A DNA stretch of 64,000 bases from Martelella mediterranea DSM 17316 (GTDB taxonomy: Bacteria; Pseudomonadota; Alphaproteobacteria; Rhizobiales; Rhizobiaceae), in the NCBI RefSeq assembly GCF_002043005.1, contig NZ_CP020330.1, positions 3,924,001-3,988,000 on the forward strand. The letters run 5' to 3'. The position numbers were made by a program, and so were the translations under genes. The notes beneath the pieces were generated by a model. It worked only from the letters and a program-made list of their open reading frames with translations. It was not told the origin of the DNA and made no database searches. Shown here piece after piece: positions 26,538-36,166 of the stretch; position 1 is the stretch's first letter; each line of letters opens with the position of its first letter.

Positions 26538-27539
26538 TCACCCCTTGTTGCGGGCCAGGCTGCGCTTGATCGCCTGCATGTTGGCGAGCACGGCGATGAC
26601 GATGATGAGGCCCCGGACAACCTGCTGGAAGAACGGATTGATGCCAAGCAGTACGAGACCGTTGCCGATCAGCGTGATCACCAGCACTCCGAGCAGCGTG
26701 CCGAGCATCGAACCGCGACCGCCGGAAAGCGCCGTGCCGCCGACGACCACGGCCGCGATCACATCGAACTCCAGACCGCTTGCCGCCGTCGCATTGCCGG
26801 AGCCGAGACGCGACACCAGCAGAATGCCGGAGATCGCCGCCATTGCGCCGCCGATCGCGAAGATCGCAACCCGGATACGCGCCACGTTGATGCCGCTGAG
26901 ATAGGCCGCATGGGCATTGCCGCCGATCGCAAACACCGAGCGTCCGAACGCGGTCTTGCGGCTGACGAAGGCGAAGATGGCAAACAATACGAGCATGATG
27001 ATCGCCGCCGGCGGAATGCCAAGCACCGAGCGGTCCAGCGCATCCAGCACGTCATTGCGGCCGATCGAAACCGGCAGCGCATCGGTGAAGAATAGCGCCA
27101 GCCCCCGCAAGGCGCTCCACATACCGAGCGTGGCCACGAAGGACGGCACGTCGAAATAGGCGCGCAGCACGCCGGAAATACCGCCAAGCCCGGCGCCGAG
27201 CGCCACCGCCAACAGGAAGGCGATCGGCGTGGGAAAACCCCATTGCAGGAGGTAGGCCAGCGCGACGGAAACGAAGGCCACCATGGGACCGACGCTGACA
27301 TCGATTTCGCCGGAGATGATGATGAAAGTCATCGCCCAGGCCGCAATGCCGATCGTGGCCGCATCGCGCAGAATATTGACCTGGTTGTTGAACGACAGGA
27401 AGCCATAGGCGGTCGTGCCGAAAATCACATAGAGCAACGCGATCGCCAGGAACAGGCTGAGTTCGTTGATATGCTTCGAAACGCCGAAGCCGCTCTTCTT
27501 CGGGGCGGCCGTGTCGGCAGCGTTGTTGTGCGACATCAT
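26538..27539 (-). CDS. sugar ABC transporter permease (RbsC/MglC-like)
   Basis: The 333-aa inner-membrane protein has about ten hydrophobic helices and the family loop VGGTALSGGRGSMLGTLLG, which docks the ATPase. It forms the homodimeric channel of a CUT2 importer for monosaccharides. Two ATG codons at 27539 and 27536 follow GGAGA; the second is better spaced. The frame stays open upstream into the ATPase gene, but that part is shadow. The carried sugar is inferred to be galactose or a relative from the dgo genes. Confidence 0.9.
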   Translation of the reverse strand: MMSHNNAADTAAPKKSGFGVSKHINELSLFLAIALLYVIFGTTAYGFLSFNNQVNILRDAATIGIAAWAMTFIIISGEIDVSVGPMVAFVSVALAYLLQWGFPTPIAFLLAVALGAGLGGISGVLRAYFDVPSFVATLGMWSALRGLALFFTDALPVSIGRNDVLDALDRSVLGIPPAAIIMLVLFAIFAFVSRKTAFGRSVFAIGGNAHAAYLSGINVARIRVAIFAIGGAMAAISGILLVSRLGSGNATAASGLEFDVIAAVVVGGTALSGGRGSMLGTLLGVLVITLIGNGLVLLGINPFFQQVVRGLIIVIAVLANMQAIKRSLARNKG

Positions 27540-27547
27540 CGTCTCCG

Positions 27548-29074
27548 TCAGTGTCCTGAAATGCAGGCCGCCATCAAGGTGTCCTGATCGATGTTGGGGG
27601 AACGGAACTCTTCCCTGAGCGCGCCGTCCCTCAGGACGAGCACCCGGTCGCACACCAGCGGCAGTTCCTCGATCTCGCTGGAGACGAAAACGATGCTGCG
27701 GCCTTCGGCGGCGAGTTCGCGAATGATTGAATAGATCTGGGCCTTGGCCTCGATATCGACGCCGCGTGTAGGCTCGTCGAGCAGAAGGATGCGGCTGCCG
27801 GCATAGACCCATCGGCCGATCACGACCTTCTGCTGGTTGCCGCCCGAAAGCGTGCCGATCGGCGTATCGGTGCGCGCCGTCTTGATGTGCAGCCGATCGA
27901 TGATCTCGCGCGTCGCCTCGGCCATCCGCCGCGCCGACAGCACGCCATTGACGGTGACGCCCTCAAAGCGCGTCGAAAGCGTGTTCTCGTCAACGCCGAG
28001 CAGCGGAACGATGCCCTCTTCCTTGCGGCTCTCGGGCGTGTAGCCGAAGCCGAGCTTGATCATCTGCTTGTAGCCGAGCGATGTCACCGGCTTGCCGTTT
28101 GCGTAAATCTCGCCCGCCTCGCCGCGACGCACACCCATGATCGCCTGCAGCAATTCCGTGCGGCCGGAGCCGAGCAGGCCGGCGATCCCCAGAACCTCGC
28201 CCTTCATCAGCGAAAAGGACACGGAGGAGAGCTTCGGCGCCACCGCCAGATCCCTGACCTCAAGCACGGTCTCTGGCTGGCTGGCATCTTCCAGCACGGC
28301 CGCCTCGGCGCCCTCCGAGCCGAGCATGAGGCGCACGATCTCGCGGGTATCAGCGTTCTGCACATCGACGGTGTCGATGATCCGGCCGTCGCGCATGATC
28401 GTGGCCGAATGAGCGATCTGGCGGATTTCGTTCATCCGGTGGCTGACATAGATGACCGCTATGCCCTCAGCGGCGACGCGCGTCACCGCCGCCATCACCT
28501 TTTCGGCCTCCGCGGCCGCCAGCGAGCTTGTCGGCTCGTCGAGGATCACCAGCTTGGGATTGCCGAGCAGCGCCCTTGCGATCTCCAGAAGCTGGCGCTC
28601 GGCCGGGCTGAGCGCCGAGACGAGCGAGTCGGGCGAAAGATCGAGACCGAGACGATGCATCGCCTCTTTGGCCTCGGCGATCATGGCGCGGTGGCGGATG
28701 ACCCCGCCCTTGCGCGGCCAGCGCCCGAGAAACAGGTTCTCGGCAAGCGACATGCCGGGAACCAGGCTGAGTTCCTGATAGACGACACGCACGCCGTGCG
28801 AAAACGCCTGCTGCGCGCGGGCGGAACCCACATGCGTCAGTTCCTCGCCGTCGATCAGGACAGTTCCGCTGTCGGGCACTTCGGCGCCGGTGAGCATGCG
28901 GATGAGGGTCGACTTGCCGGCGCCGTTCTTGCCGAGAAGCGCGCGTACTTCGCCCGGCGCGACCTCGAAATCGGCATTGTCGAGCGCCAGCACGCCGGGA
29001 TAGCGCCGCGTGCAACCCGTCATGGAGACGAGCGCGGTTGCTTCCGGTCTTTTGTTCTGAGATGCGGACGTCAT
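27548..29074 (-). CDS. sugar ABC transporter ATP-binding protein (MglA/RbsA-like)
   Basis: The 508-aa protein fuses two nucleotide-binding domains. The first has Walker A LLGKNGAGKST, signature LSPAERQLLEIARAL and Walker B LVILDEPTSSL; the second a degenerate P-loop IAGLLGSGRTELL, signature LSGGNQQKVVIGR and Walker B LLLDEPTRGVD. This degeneracy is usual in CUT2 ATPases. It energises import by the permease encoded 9 bases downstream. The binding-protein gene precedes it. Confidence 0.95.
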   Translation of the reverse strand: MTSASQNKRPEATALVSMTGCTRRYPGVLALDNADFEVAPGEVRALLGKNGAGKSTLIRMLTGAEVPDSGTVLIDGEELTHVGSARAQQAFSHGVRVVYQELSLVPGMSLAENLFLGRWPRKGGVIRHRAMIAEAKEAMHRLGLDLSPDSLVSALSPAERQLLEIARALLGNPKLVILDEPTSSLAAAEAEKVMAAVTRVAAEGIAVIYVSHRMNEIRQIAHSATIMRDGRIIDTVDVQNADTREIVRLMLGSEGAEAAVLEDASQPETVLEVRDLAVAPKLSSVSFSLMKGEVLGIAGLLGSGRTELLQAIMGVRRGEAGEIYANGKPVTSLGYKQMIKLGFGYTPESRKEEGIVPLLGVDENTLSTRFEGVTVNGVLSARRMAEATREIIDRLHIKTARTDTPIGTLSGGNQQKVVIGRWVYAGSRILLLDEPTRGVDIEAKAQIYSIIRELAAEGRSIVFVSSEIEELPLVCDRVLVLRDGALREEFRSPNIDQDTLMAACISGH

Positions 29075-29171
29075 TGCTCTTCCAGTTGATGGCGATGCCG
29101 CCGGGTTGCGGCGGCATCGGAATTTGCCTTCAGCGCGCTGCCTCAGCAGCGCCGCAGCGCCGGGCTATCGA

Positions 29172-30143
29172 TCACGGAATACCGTCGGCGTGCGCCTCAA
29201 GCCATCCCTTGCCGTCCTCGGACGACTTGTAGAGATCGATGTCATAGGGAACCTCGATGCCTTCCGGAGGCGTGCCGTCGATCGACTTGATCGCCTGCGC
29301 CAGCGCCAGCTTGCCGAGGCCCTGGCCGGAGATGTCGACAACACCCTTGATGACCGTGAAATCGGCAAGTTCCTGGGCGATTTCGGTGGTCATGTCGCCG
29401 CCGAAGACCACAACCTCACCTTCCTTACCCTGAGAGCGGACGGCGCGGGCGGCGCCCAGCGTCGCGCCGCCGGCTTCGCCGAAGAAGGCGTCAATCTCGG
29501 GATTGGAGGTCAGCATGGTGCTGGCGACCGAAACGGCCTTGTCTAGGATCGCGCCTTCCTGGTTGGCCACGATCTCGGCGTCCGGCACCTTTGCCATCAG
29601 CGCGTCCTCAAAGCCCTTTCGGCGGGTGACGCAGACTTCGACAAATTCGCAGTTCAGAACGGCGATCTTCGGCGCGTCATTGCCTTCCGCGATGAAGTAG
29701 TCGGCGGCGGCATCGCCGAGCTTGTGACCGAAATCATAGGGGTCTCCGACGGCATAGGCGGAGATATATTCCTTCATGTCCTGTTCGTTGAGGCAGGTAT
29801 TGTAGCAGACCACCGGGATGCCGGCGTCATGGGCGCGGCGGATCGCGCGGTAGGAGCCATCGGCGGAAACCGGCGAGACGATGATGGCCTGAACATCGGC
29901 GGAAATCAGCGAGTCGATGAAGGAGGATTCCTTGCTGACATCGCCCTGGGCGTTGGTTTCGACGATGACGAGGTTGCGGCCGGCCTCTTCCGCGCCATCC
30001 TGGATACCCTTGCGGACACCGGCATAGAAGCCCTGCGCGTCCATGTAGATCGCGCCGACCTTGAGGTCTTCCTGCGCCGATGCGGTGGTCACACTCGACA
30101 ATGCGGCGGCGGCCAACAAGGCCGCCTTGATGATGAGCTTCAT
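29172..30143 (-). CDS. periplasmic sugar-binding protein of the galactose ABC importer
   Basis: The 323-aa protein has a signal peptide to about residue 23 (TTASAQED) and the type-1 periplasmic-binding fold of RbsB/MglB proteins: VGAIYMDAQGFYAGVRKG, AIIVSPVSADG, AHDAGIPVVCYNTC, and a hinge region VVFGGDMTTE. It delivers the sugar to the permease. A GGGAGGAG site lies before the ATG. It is the first gene of the leftward operon and faces the GntR gene across a bidirectional promoter region. Confidence 0.92.
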   Translation of the reverse strand: MKLIIKAALLAAAALSSVTTASAQEDLKVGAIYMDAQGFYAGVRKGIQDGAEEAGRNLVIVETNAQGDVSKESSFIDSLISADVQAIIVSPVSADGSYRAIRRAHDAGIPVVCYNTCLNEQDMKEYISAYAVGDPYDFGHKLGDAAADYFIAEGNDAPKIAVLNCEFVEVCVTRRKGFEDALMAKVPDAEIVANQEGAILDKAVSVASTMLTSNPEIDAFFGEAGGATLGAARAVRSQGKEGEVVVFGGDMTTEIAQELADFTVIKGVVDISGQGLGKLALAQAIKSIDGTPPEGIEVPYDIDLYKSSEDGKGWLEAHADGIP

Positions 30144-30202
30144 TGTGCTCCTCCCTGTGGACGTTTTACCTGCCGGAGGCCATGCCGTCCCGGCGGCACG
30201 AT

Positions 30203-30280
30203 AATTATAATACGTCCGATCAATGTCAATTATAAATATGATTTATTTTTGAATTTGAATGAGGATGATATATCGATCAT
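30203..30280. promoter_or_regulatory. divergent control region of the galactose cluster
   Basis: This AT-rich stretch between the divergent operons holds a direct repeat AATTATAA at 30203-30210 and 30229-30236, and a dyad ATGAT-N6-ATCAT at 30265-30280. Either could be bound by the GntR-type regulator encoded at 30366. The sites are read by eye only. Confidence 0.4.
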
Positions 30281-30365
30281 ATTACCGACAATGAATGCGG
30301 GAGCGAGGTCCGCCCACGACACGCGGCGGGAAAGCATTCGCAACGAAGGGGACCCGGACGAAGCG

Positions 30366-31139
30366 ATGACTCAAATACTGACGGAACACGGCACGCCGAT
30401 TGCCCAGCGCGGCAAGCGCAGCGTACGGGAAGCGTTGCTCCAATCCCTCATCGAGCTGATCGTTTCCGGCACATTTGCCGAGAGCGCCACACTTCCCAAC
30501 GAGATGGAACTGACGGAGAGGTTCGGGGTCAGCCGCACCAGCCTGCGCGAGGCGATGCAGTATCTTTCCGCCCTCGGCATGGTGCGCTCCCGCACCCGCG
30601 CCGGGACCATCGTATTGCCGCGGGAAAACTGGAACTATCTCGATCCGGTCGTGCTCGATGTCATGCTGGCGGTCGGAGCGGACGATTCGTTCTATTCATC
30701 GCTGATCGACGCCCGCCAACTGCTGGAACCGGCCGCGGCGGCACAGGCGGCCGCCAACGCCAATGCGCGGCAACTCTACCAGATCGCCAAAGCCTTCGAG
30801 GATATGGTCGAGGCGAACGCCCGCGACAACGAGGAGTGGAGCCGGGCCGACCTCGAATTCCACACCGCGATCATCAATGCCAGCGGCAACTGGGTTTATC
30901 GCCAGTTCGCCAGCGCCATCCGCGCCGCTCTGCTGGCGAGCTTCCGCCTGACGAACCGCGCCAGCCAATCCCATGAGCAGGCGATCCTCGCCCATCAGGA
31001 CGTGCTCGAAGCCATCAGGATGCGGCGGCCGGATGCCGCGCGCCATGCCATGGAACAGCTCATAGGCGTTGCCAGAAGCGAGATGACCGATGCGATGCGC
31101 CGGACCCGCCTCGCCTCCAAAATGCAACCCAATGACTAG
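30366..31139 (+). CDS. FadR-subfamily GntR regulator (DgoR-like)
   Basis: The 257-aa protein has a GntR winged helix (PNEMELTERFGVSRTSLREAMQYLSALG, residues about 40-75, given here in two family blocks) and a C-terminal all-helical FCD domain with metal-site residues in RADLEFHTAI and SHEQAILAHQDVLEAI. It is probably the repressor of the dgo genes, released by galactonate or a keto-deoxy sugar. The ATG at 30366 precedes MTQIL; an in-frame ATG at 30291 lacks a ribosome site and would overlap the possible operator. It is followed by dgoK. Confidence 0.85.
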   Translation: MTQILTEHGTPIAQRGKRSVREALLQSLIELIVSGTFAESATLPNEMELTERFGVSRTSLREAMQYLSALGMVRSRTRAGTIVLPRENWNYLDPVVLDVMLAVGADDSFYSSLIDARQLLEPAAAAQAAANANARQLYQIAKAFEDMVEANARDNEEWSRADLEFHTAIINASGNWVYRQFASAIRAALLASFRLTNRASQSHEQAILAHQDVLEAIRMRRPDAARHAMEQLIGVARSEMTDAMRRTRLASKMQPND

Positions 31140-31298
31140 AAATCGGATAAAAGATCATACATAAATAACGCGGTTACGCGGCACGGACTTTTGCCGTCGC
31201 CGTCAGATGAGACCACCCGTGACAATACCCAAGGACAAATGGAGGCGGCGTTTCCGTGAGACGCGGAACCGCCTTCCTCCGGAAATGAGACCGACCGC

Positions 31299-32240
31299 AT
31301 GACCCAAACCGTTGCCGCCATTCTCGACTGGGGCACCAGCTCGCTGCGCGCCACGCTGCTTTCCGCCGATGGCCGTGTGCTCGACAGACGCGAAAGCCGG
31401 AACGGCGGCATCCAGTTCGTGGAGAGCGGCGCGTTCGAGGCGGCGCTGATGGCGGCGATCGGCGCGTGGTTTGAGGAACATGGCCCGTTCCCGGTCGCCG
31501 CCTGCGGCATGATCACCAGCCGCAGCGGCTGGGTCGAGGTGCCTTACGTCGACGCGCCGGCGGGTCTTGCGGAACTTGCCGCGGGGGCAAGGCACATCAC
31601 GCTGCAGAACGGCGCGACCATGACCTTCCTGCCGGGCCTGCGCGATCCGGCTGCAAAGCCGTTTCCCGATGTGATGCGCGGCGAGGAAACGCAGATCGTC
31701 GGTTACGGGCTTGCGGAGGACCGCACGCTGGTGCTTCCCGGCACCCACAGCAAGTGGGCGCGCATTGCTCGAGGCCGTATCGCCGCCTTCCAGACCTATG
31801 CCACCGGCGAAATCTATGCCCTGCTCACCCGGCATTCCTTCATCGCACGCGCCGCCGAGCCCGCCCCCGGCAGCGAGCCGGCCTGGTCGGCCTTCGATCG
31901 CGCCGCGGAATTTGCCGCGAGCGACGAGCCCGCCGCCGATGCCCTGCTTTCGTCCGTCTTCAGCGCCCGCAGCGGCATTCTGTCCGGGGCGCTTCAGCCC
32001 GAAGAGGTCGGGGATTACGTCTCGGGCCTTCTGATCGCCTCGGAATTCCGGCAGGCGCGCGCCGCCGGCTGGCTTCACCCCGGCGAAGCGATCGGCATCA
32101 TCGGCAACTCGGCGCTGAGCGAACGCTACGGGCGCGTCGCGCCGCTTTTCGGCCTTACGATCAAACCCGGCCCCGAAGATGCCGCGACCCTCGGCGTCCA
32201 GCGGATCATCGGCAAACTGCAATCGACGGAACAGGAATGA
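31299..32240 (+). CDS. dgoK: 2-dehydro-3-deoxygalactonokinase
   Basis: The 313-aa ASKHA-fold kinase phosphorylates 2-dehydro-3-deoxygalactonate at C6 with ATP. ILDWGTSSLRATLL is the phosphate-1 loop, LVLPGTHSKWA the conserved central motif, and GIIGNSALSERY the adenosine-site region. Length fits DgoK. Its last codons overlap the aldolase start (ATGA), so the kinase and aldolase are coupled. Confidence 0.93.
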   Translation: MTQTVAAILDWGTSSLRATLLSADGRVLDRRESRNGGIQFVESGAFEAALMAAIGAWFEEHGPFPVAACGMITSRSGWVEVPYVDAPAGLAELAAGARHITLQNGATMTFLPGLRDPAAKPFPDVMRGEETQIVGYGLAEDRTLVLPGTHSKWARIARGRIAAFQTYATGEIYALLTRHSFIARAAEPAPGSEPAWSAFDRAAEFAASDEPAADALLSSVFSARSGILSGALQPEEVGDYVSGLLIASEFRQARAAGWLHPGEAIGIIGNSALSERYGRVAPLFGLTIKPGPEDAATLGVQRIIGKLQSTEQE

Positions 32241-32866
32241 ACGACATGAATTTCACCGAAGCGCTTGAAGCCTGCAATCTGATCGCGATCCTGCGCGGCA
32301 TCCGACCGGAGGAAGCGGAGCCGATCGGCGAAGCGCTGATCGAGGCCGGCTGGCGCATCATCGAAGTACCGCTGAACTCGCCCGAACCGCTGAAGAGCAT
32401 CGAAAAACTGCAGGCCCGTTTCGGCGATCGCGCGCTGATCGGCGCGGGCACGGTTCTCACCGAGAGACAGGTCGCCGATGTCGCCGCGACCGGGGCGCGC
32501 GTCATCATCTCGCCCAACGCAAACCCGGCCGTGATCGAAGCGACCGCCGCGCGGGACATGATCAGCCTGCCGGGCGTCGCCACGCCAACGGAAGCCTTCG
32601 CCGCCATCGCGGCCGGCGCCACCGGCATCAAGGCCTTTCCCGCCGAGGCCATACCGCCGATCGCCATCAAGGCATGGAAAGCCGTTCTGCCGAAAGAAAT
32701 CCCGGTCTTCGCCGTCGGCGGCGTGACGCCCGATAACATGAAAGCCTACGTCGAGGCCGGCGCATCCGGCTTCGGCATTGGCGGCGCGCTCTACAAGCCA
32801 GGGGCGGATGTCGCGGCGATTGCGCAGAAGGCAAGGCAATTCATCGAGGCCATGCATCGGATATGA
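32237..32866 (+). CDS. dgoA: 2-dehydro-3-deoxy-6-phosphogalactonate aldolase
   Basis: The 209-aa class I aldolase splits KDPGal into pyruvate and glyceraldehyde-3-phosphate. LIAILRGI, the acidic IIEVPLNSPEPL, GAGTVLT and IISPNANPAVI precede the Schiff-base Lys in GIKAFPAEA, and VGGVTPDNM closes the phosphate site. The ATG at 32237 overlaps the dgoK stop. A much longer open frame upstream is a shadow of dgoK. In E. coli DgoA is fused or near dgoD; here the cluster is split across a divergent promoter. Confidence 0.94.
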   Translation: MNDMNFTEALEACNLIAILRGIRPEEAEPIGEALIEAGWRIIEVPLNSPEPLKSIEKLQARFGDRALIGAGTVLTERQVADVAATGARVIISPNANPAVIEATAARDMISLPGVATPTEAFAAIAAGATGIKAFPAEAIPPIAIKAWKAVLPKEIPVFAVGGVTPDNMKAYVEAGASGFGIGGALYKPGADVAAIAQKARQFIEAMHRI

Positions 32867-33060
32867 TGCGGTAGAAACGGAAAGACCGTCTGGCTTGACC
32901 GCTGTGCCGCAAGACGGACGCCCCATGCCGTCCGGCAATGACAAGGAAAAGCCCCCGCCCCTACCATAAAGCCAGCCCTCGGGATCAAAACGGCTTGCCA
33001 ATCCCTTCGAAGGGTCGTTTCACTGGCCCGGCGACAACACCGGAAAGAAAGGTATGCCTG

Positions 33061-34074
33061 ATGGTCGAAACGGCTCGAAACACCAAGGCGAAGGTTACGC
33101 TGATCGTCCTCGGCGGTACGATCACCATGACGGCCGACGCCAGCGGCGGCATAACGCCGAAGCTGAGTGCGCAAGCGCTGGTCGACGCCGTGCCCGGTCT
33201 GGCCGAGATTGCAGATGTGGAGCCGCTCTCACCATTCAAGTTACCGAGCGCATCGCTCACGCTCGAGCAGCTCGGCGAGGTGGCGCGGATGGCCAGGCGT
33301 GCGGTCGATGGCGGCGCTTCCGGCGTGGTCGTGGTGCAGGGAACCGACACGATCGAGGAAACCGCTTTCGCGCTCGATTGCATGTGGGCAGAGGACGCCC
33401 CGATCATCGTGACCGGCGCGATGCGCGGGCCGGAAGCGGCCGGCGCCGATGGTCCTGCCAATATCCTTGCCTCGGTCATCGCCGCGTCTTCCGATCAGGC
33501 CCGTTCGCGCGGCGCGCTGGTGGTGATGAATGACTGCATTCACACGGCCCGCGCTGTGACGAAATCCCACACCGGACTTTGCTCGGCCTTTACATCGGGC
33601 GCGGTCGGCCCCGCCGGCGAAATCATGGAGGGACGCCCCTTCTTCTTCGCGCCGCCTTCGCCGCGCCGGCTTCCGGCAATCGCGCCTCCCTCGGAGCCCG
33701 TGCCGCCGGTCGCGCTTTTGAAGCTTGGGCTGGGCGAAGACGCCAGGCTGGTCGAGGCCCTGCCGGGACTTGGCTACAAGGGCGCTGTCATCGAGGCGAT
33801 GGGCGCGGGCCATGTGGCGGAACGTTTGTCGGAGCCGCTCGGCGCGCTGGCCGCGACCATGCCGGTCGCGCTTGCCAGCCGCACCGGGAACGGTCCGGTT
33901 TTCAAAAGCACCTACGGCTACAAGGGCGGAGAGATCGACCTGCTTTCGAAAGGCCTCATCAACGCCGGCAGGCTCAGCGGGCTCAAGGCACGGCTGCTGC
34001 TGCAGCTCCTTCTAGCAAGCGGCGGCGATCGCGAGGATTGTGCTTCTGCCCTGAAGGCAGCTTGGGACAGATAA
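33061..34074 (+). CDS. asparaginase (type I/II-like)
   Basis: The 337-aa protein has the two nucleophile motifs of L-asparaginases: VLGGTITM with Thr near the N-terminus and VVVQGTDTIEETAF with the Thr-Asp pair, then TGAMRGPEAAGADGPANI. It should hydrolyse asparagine to aspartate and ammonia. No signal peptide is visible, which suggests a cytoplasmic form. The C-terminal half contains GLINAGRLSGLKARLLLQLLLA. ATG 33061 is preceded by GGAAAG; the longer frame to 32938 has no family match. It stands alone between dgoA and a lipoprotein. Confidence 0.87.
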   Translation: MVETARNTKAKVTLIVLGGTITMTADASGGITPKLSAQALVDAVPGLAEIADVEPLSPFKLPSASLTLEQLGEVARMARRAVDGGASGVVVVQGTDTIEETAFALDCMWAEDAPIIVTGAMRGPEAAGADGPANILASVIAASSDQARSRGALVVMNDCIHTARAVTKSHTGLCSAFTSGAVGPAGEIMEGRPFFFAPPSPRRLPAIAPPSEPVPPVALLKLGLGEDARLVEALPGLGYKGAVIEAMGAGHVAERLSEPLGALAATMPVALASRTGNGPVFKSTYGYKGGEIDLLSKGLINAGRLSGLKARLLLQLLLASGGDREDCASALKAAWDR

Positions 34075-34200
34075 CATAATCTATTTCATGGGGGCTATTT
34101 CGTAGGGGCTATTTCATGGGGGCGCTTGCGCTCGTGCCGCGAGTATCGGATATTCGCGGCAATGACCCGCTCGCCGGCGGGCGCTTTCAGGAGGTGCCAG

Positions 34201-34554
34201 ATGTCCGTCCCATTCCGTTTTGCCATTCCGCTCGCCGCTATGTTGGCGCTGGCCGGCTGCCAGACGGCCGCGCCGGAAAGCCCGGACCAGACGATGCTCG
34301 ATCAGGCTGCCCGTGCCGAACTCGGCGCCGCTGACTGCCAGTCTTATGGCGGCCTGCGCGCCACCCGCCGCCTCAACGATGCCGCCGACGCGACCTTCGC
34401 AAAGGCGCTCCAGGCGGGCGCAACCGAAGCCGACATCGAAGCAGCGCGTCTGCGCGCGCGCCAGCAGGCCGATCAATATCAGACCCTTTACGGCAATCGC
34501 GGCGCCTGCGACCGGTTGCTGCAATTCCCGGACGGCTACACGCCGCCGAACTGA
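34201..34554 (+). CDS. small outer-membrane-type lipoprotein, unknown function
   Basis: The 117-aa product has a short basic start, a hydrophobic helix and the lipobox LAGC at residues 17-20 (cysteine 20), so it should be lipidated and cross the inner membrane. The mature part is helical and rich in Ala/Gln (ATEADIEAARLRARQQADQ), with further Cys in ADCQSYG and GACDRLL. I recognise no family. AGGAGGTG directly upstream of ATG 34201 is a strong ribosome site. Confidence 0.75.
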   Translation: MSVPFRFAIPLAAMLALAGCQTAAPESPDQTMLDQAARAELGAADCQSYGGLRATRRLNDAADATFAKALQAGATEADIEAARLRARQQADQYQTLYGNRGACDRLLQFPDGYTPPN

Positions 34555-34944
34555 CAGGCGCCGGAGCTTCCCGCCATTGGCGCGAACGACAAGCCTCAGA
34601 GCATTTCGGAAATGTGCGGACCGGGCTTCACATTCCCCCCGCGACGGTGAAAACGGCTACTGCAGTGCAGAATACCGGCCACAGTGCGCCGCTGTGCGAA
34701 GGCAATTGGCGCCGCGAGGCGGCCTCGGTCGACATCGCATTTTACTGCTTCCTTTGCCGAAAACGGCCCGGCTGGCATTGCCAAATAGTGAGTGCAATAA
34801 CGTCGGCGTAGTGTATGCTTCGACGCATTCAGCCTGGTCGGCTTCGACGCCGATGCGGATCACGAAACATGAGACTACTGCTGTCTCGCTTCGTAAAATG
34901 AATCCGGCTAATATTTCTGTAAAAATCAATTAAAGAGAGAAAAA
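34555..34944. other. 390-base gap before gmd
   Basis: No convincing gene is present. The last 100 bases are AT-rich (TAATATTTCTGTAAAAATCAA) and end with AAAGAGAGA as the gmd ribosome site, so the gmd promoter is probably here. I see no clear terminator for the lipoprotein gene. Confidence 0.6.
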
Positions 34945-36066
34945 TTGGCGAAAACGGCTTTGATCACCGGGATCACCGGTCAGGACGGCTCCTATCTTAC
35001 GGAATTCCTTCTCGAAAAAGGCTATGAGGTTCACGGCATCAAGCGACGCGCCTCGCTGTTCAACACCCAGCGCATCGATCATCTCTACGAGGATCCACAC
35101 GTTTCCAATGCGCGGCTGAAGCTGCATTACGGCGATCTGTCCGACACTTCGAACCTGACCCGCATCATCAGCGACATCCAGCCGGACGAGGTCTATAATC
35201 TCGGCGCGCAGAGCCATGTCGCGGTCTCCTTCGAGGCGCCGGAATATACCGCCGATGTCGATGCGATCGGCACGCTGCGCCTTCTGGAGGCGATCCGCTT
35301 CCTCGGGCTTGAGAAGAAGACACGGTTCTATCAGGCGTCCACCTCCGAGCTTTACGGGCTCGTTCAGGAAACCCCGCAGCGCGAGACCACGCCATTCTAT
35401 CCGCGCTCGCCCTATGCGGCCGCCAAGCTCTATGCCTACTGGATCACGGTCAATTACCGCGAGGCCTACGACATGTATGCCTGCAACGGCATCCTGTTCA
35501 ACCATGAGAGCCCGCGCCGCGGCGAGACCTTCGTGACCCGCAAGATCACCCGCGGCCTCGCAAACATCGCGCTCGGGCTGGAGCCCTGTCTCTATATGGG
35601 CAATATCAGTTCACTGCGCGACTGGGGCCATGCGAAGGACTACGTCCGGATGCAGTGGATGATGCTGCAGCAGGAGAGCGCGGAGGACTACGTGATTGCC
35701 ACCGGCAAGCAGTATTCCGTGCGCGAATTCATCACCTGGGCGGCCTCCGATCTCGGCATAACGCTCAGCTTTTCCGGCGACGGCGTCGAAGAGGTCGGCA
35801 CGGTGGAAGCCGTGATCGGCGACCTGGCGCCCAATGTGAAGCCGGGCGACGTGATCGTGCGGATCGATCCGCGCTATTTCCGCCCCGCCGAGGTGGACAC
35901 CCTGCTCGGCGATCCCACCAAGGCCAAGGAAAAGCTTGGCTGGGTGCCGGAGATCACCGCCCGCGACATGTGCCGGGAAATGGTGGTCGAGGATCACAAG
36001 GCCGCGCGCCGCTATGCGCTGTTGAAAGCGCACGGGCTCGACCTGCCGGTCAGCCTCGAGGGTTGA
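34945..36066 (+). CDS. gmd: GDP-mannose 4,6-dehydratase
   Basis: The 373-aa extended SDR converts GDP-D-mannose to GDP-4-keto-6-deoxymannose, first step of GDP-L-fucose synthesis. [23 protein letters not shown] is split here at GITGQDGS and [10 protein letters not shown]; the catalytic triad is in QASTSELYG and [11 protein letters not shown] (Y-x3-K). [11 protein letters not shown] binds substrate. The start is a TTG at 34945 behind AAAGAGAGA. Fcl follows after 100 bases. Confidence 0.95.
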   Translation: MAKTALITGITGQDGSYLTEFLLEKGYEVHGIKRRASLFNTQRIDHLYEDPHVSNARLKLHYGDLSDTSNLTRIISDIQPDEVYNLGAQSHVAVSFEAPEYTADVDAIGTLRLLEAIRFLGLEKKTRFYQASTSELYGLVQETPQRETTPFYPRSPYAAAKLYAYWITVNYREAYDMYACNGILFNHESPRRGETFVTRKITRGLANIALGLEPCLYMGNISSLRDWGHAKDYVRMQWMMLQQESAEDYVIATGKQYSVREFITWAASDLGITLSFSGDGVEEVGTVEAVIGDLAPNVKPGDVIVRIDPRYFRPAEVDTLLGDPTKAKEKLGWVPEITARDMCREMVVEDHKAARRYALLKAHGLDLPVSLEG

Positions 36067-36166
36067 CCCGCATTCGTGCAGATCCTTTTATTTGACGCAT
36101 CGGGTCAAAGAAAACCGCATCCCTCTTTTCATCCGACGCTCTGATTTCGAAACGGAAGATCATCTC

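Noticed and set aside
34555..34944. Possible small genes before gmd
   Set aside because: Frames found there have no ribosome site and no family signature.
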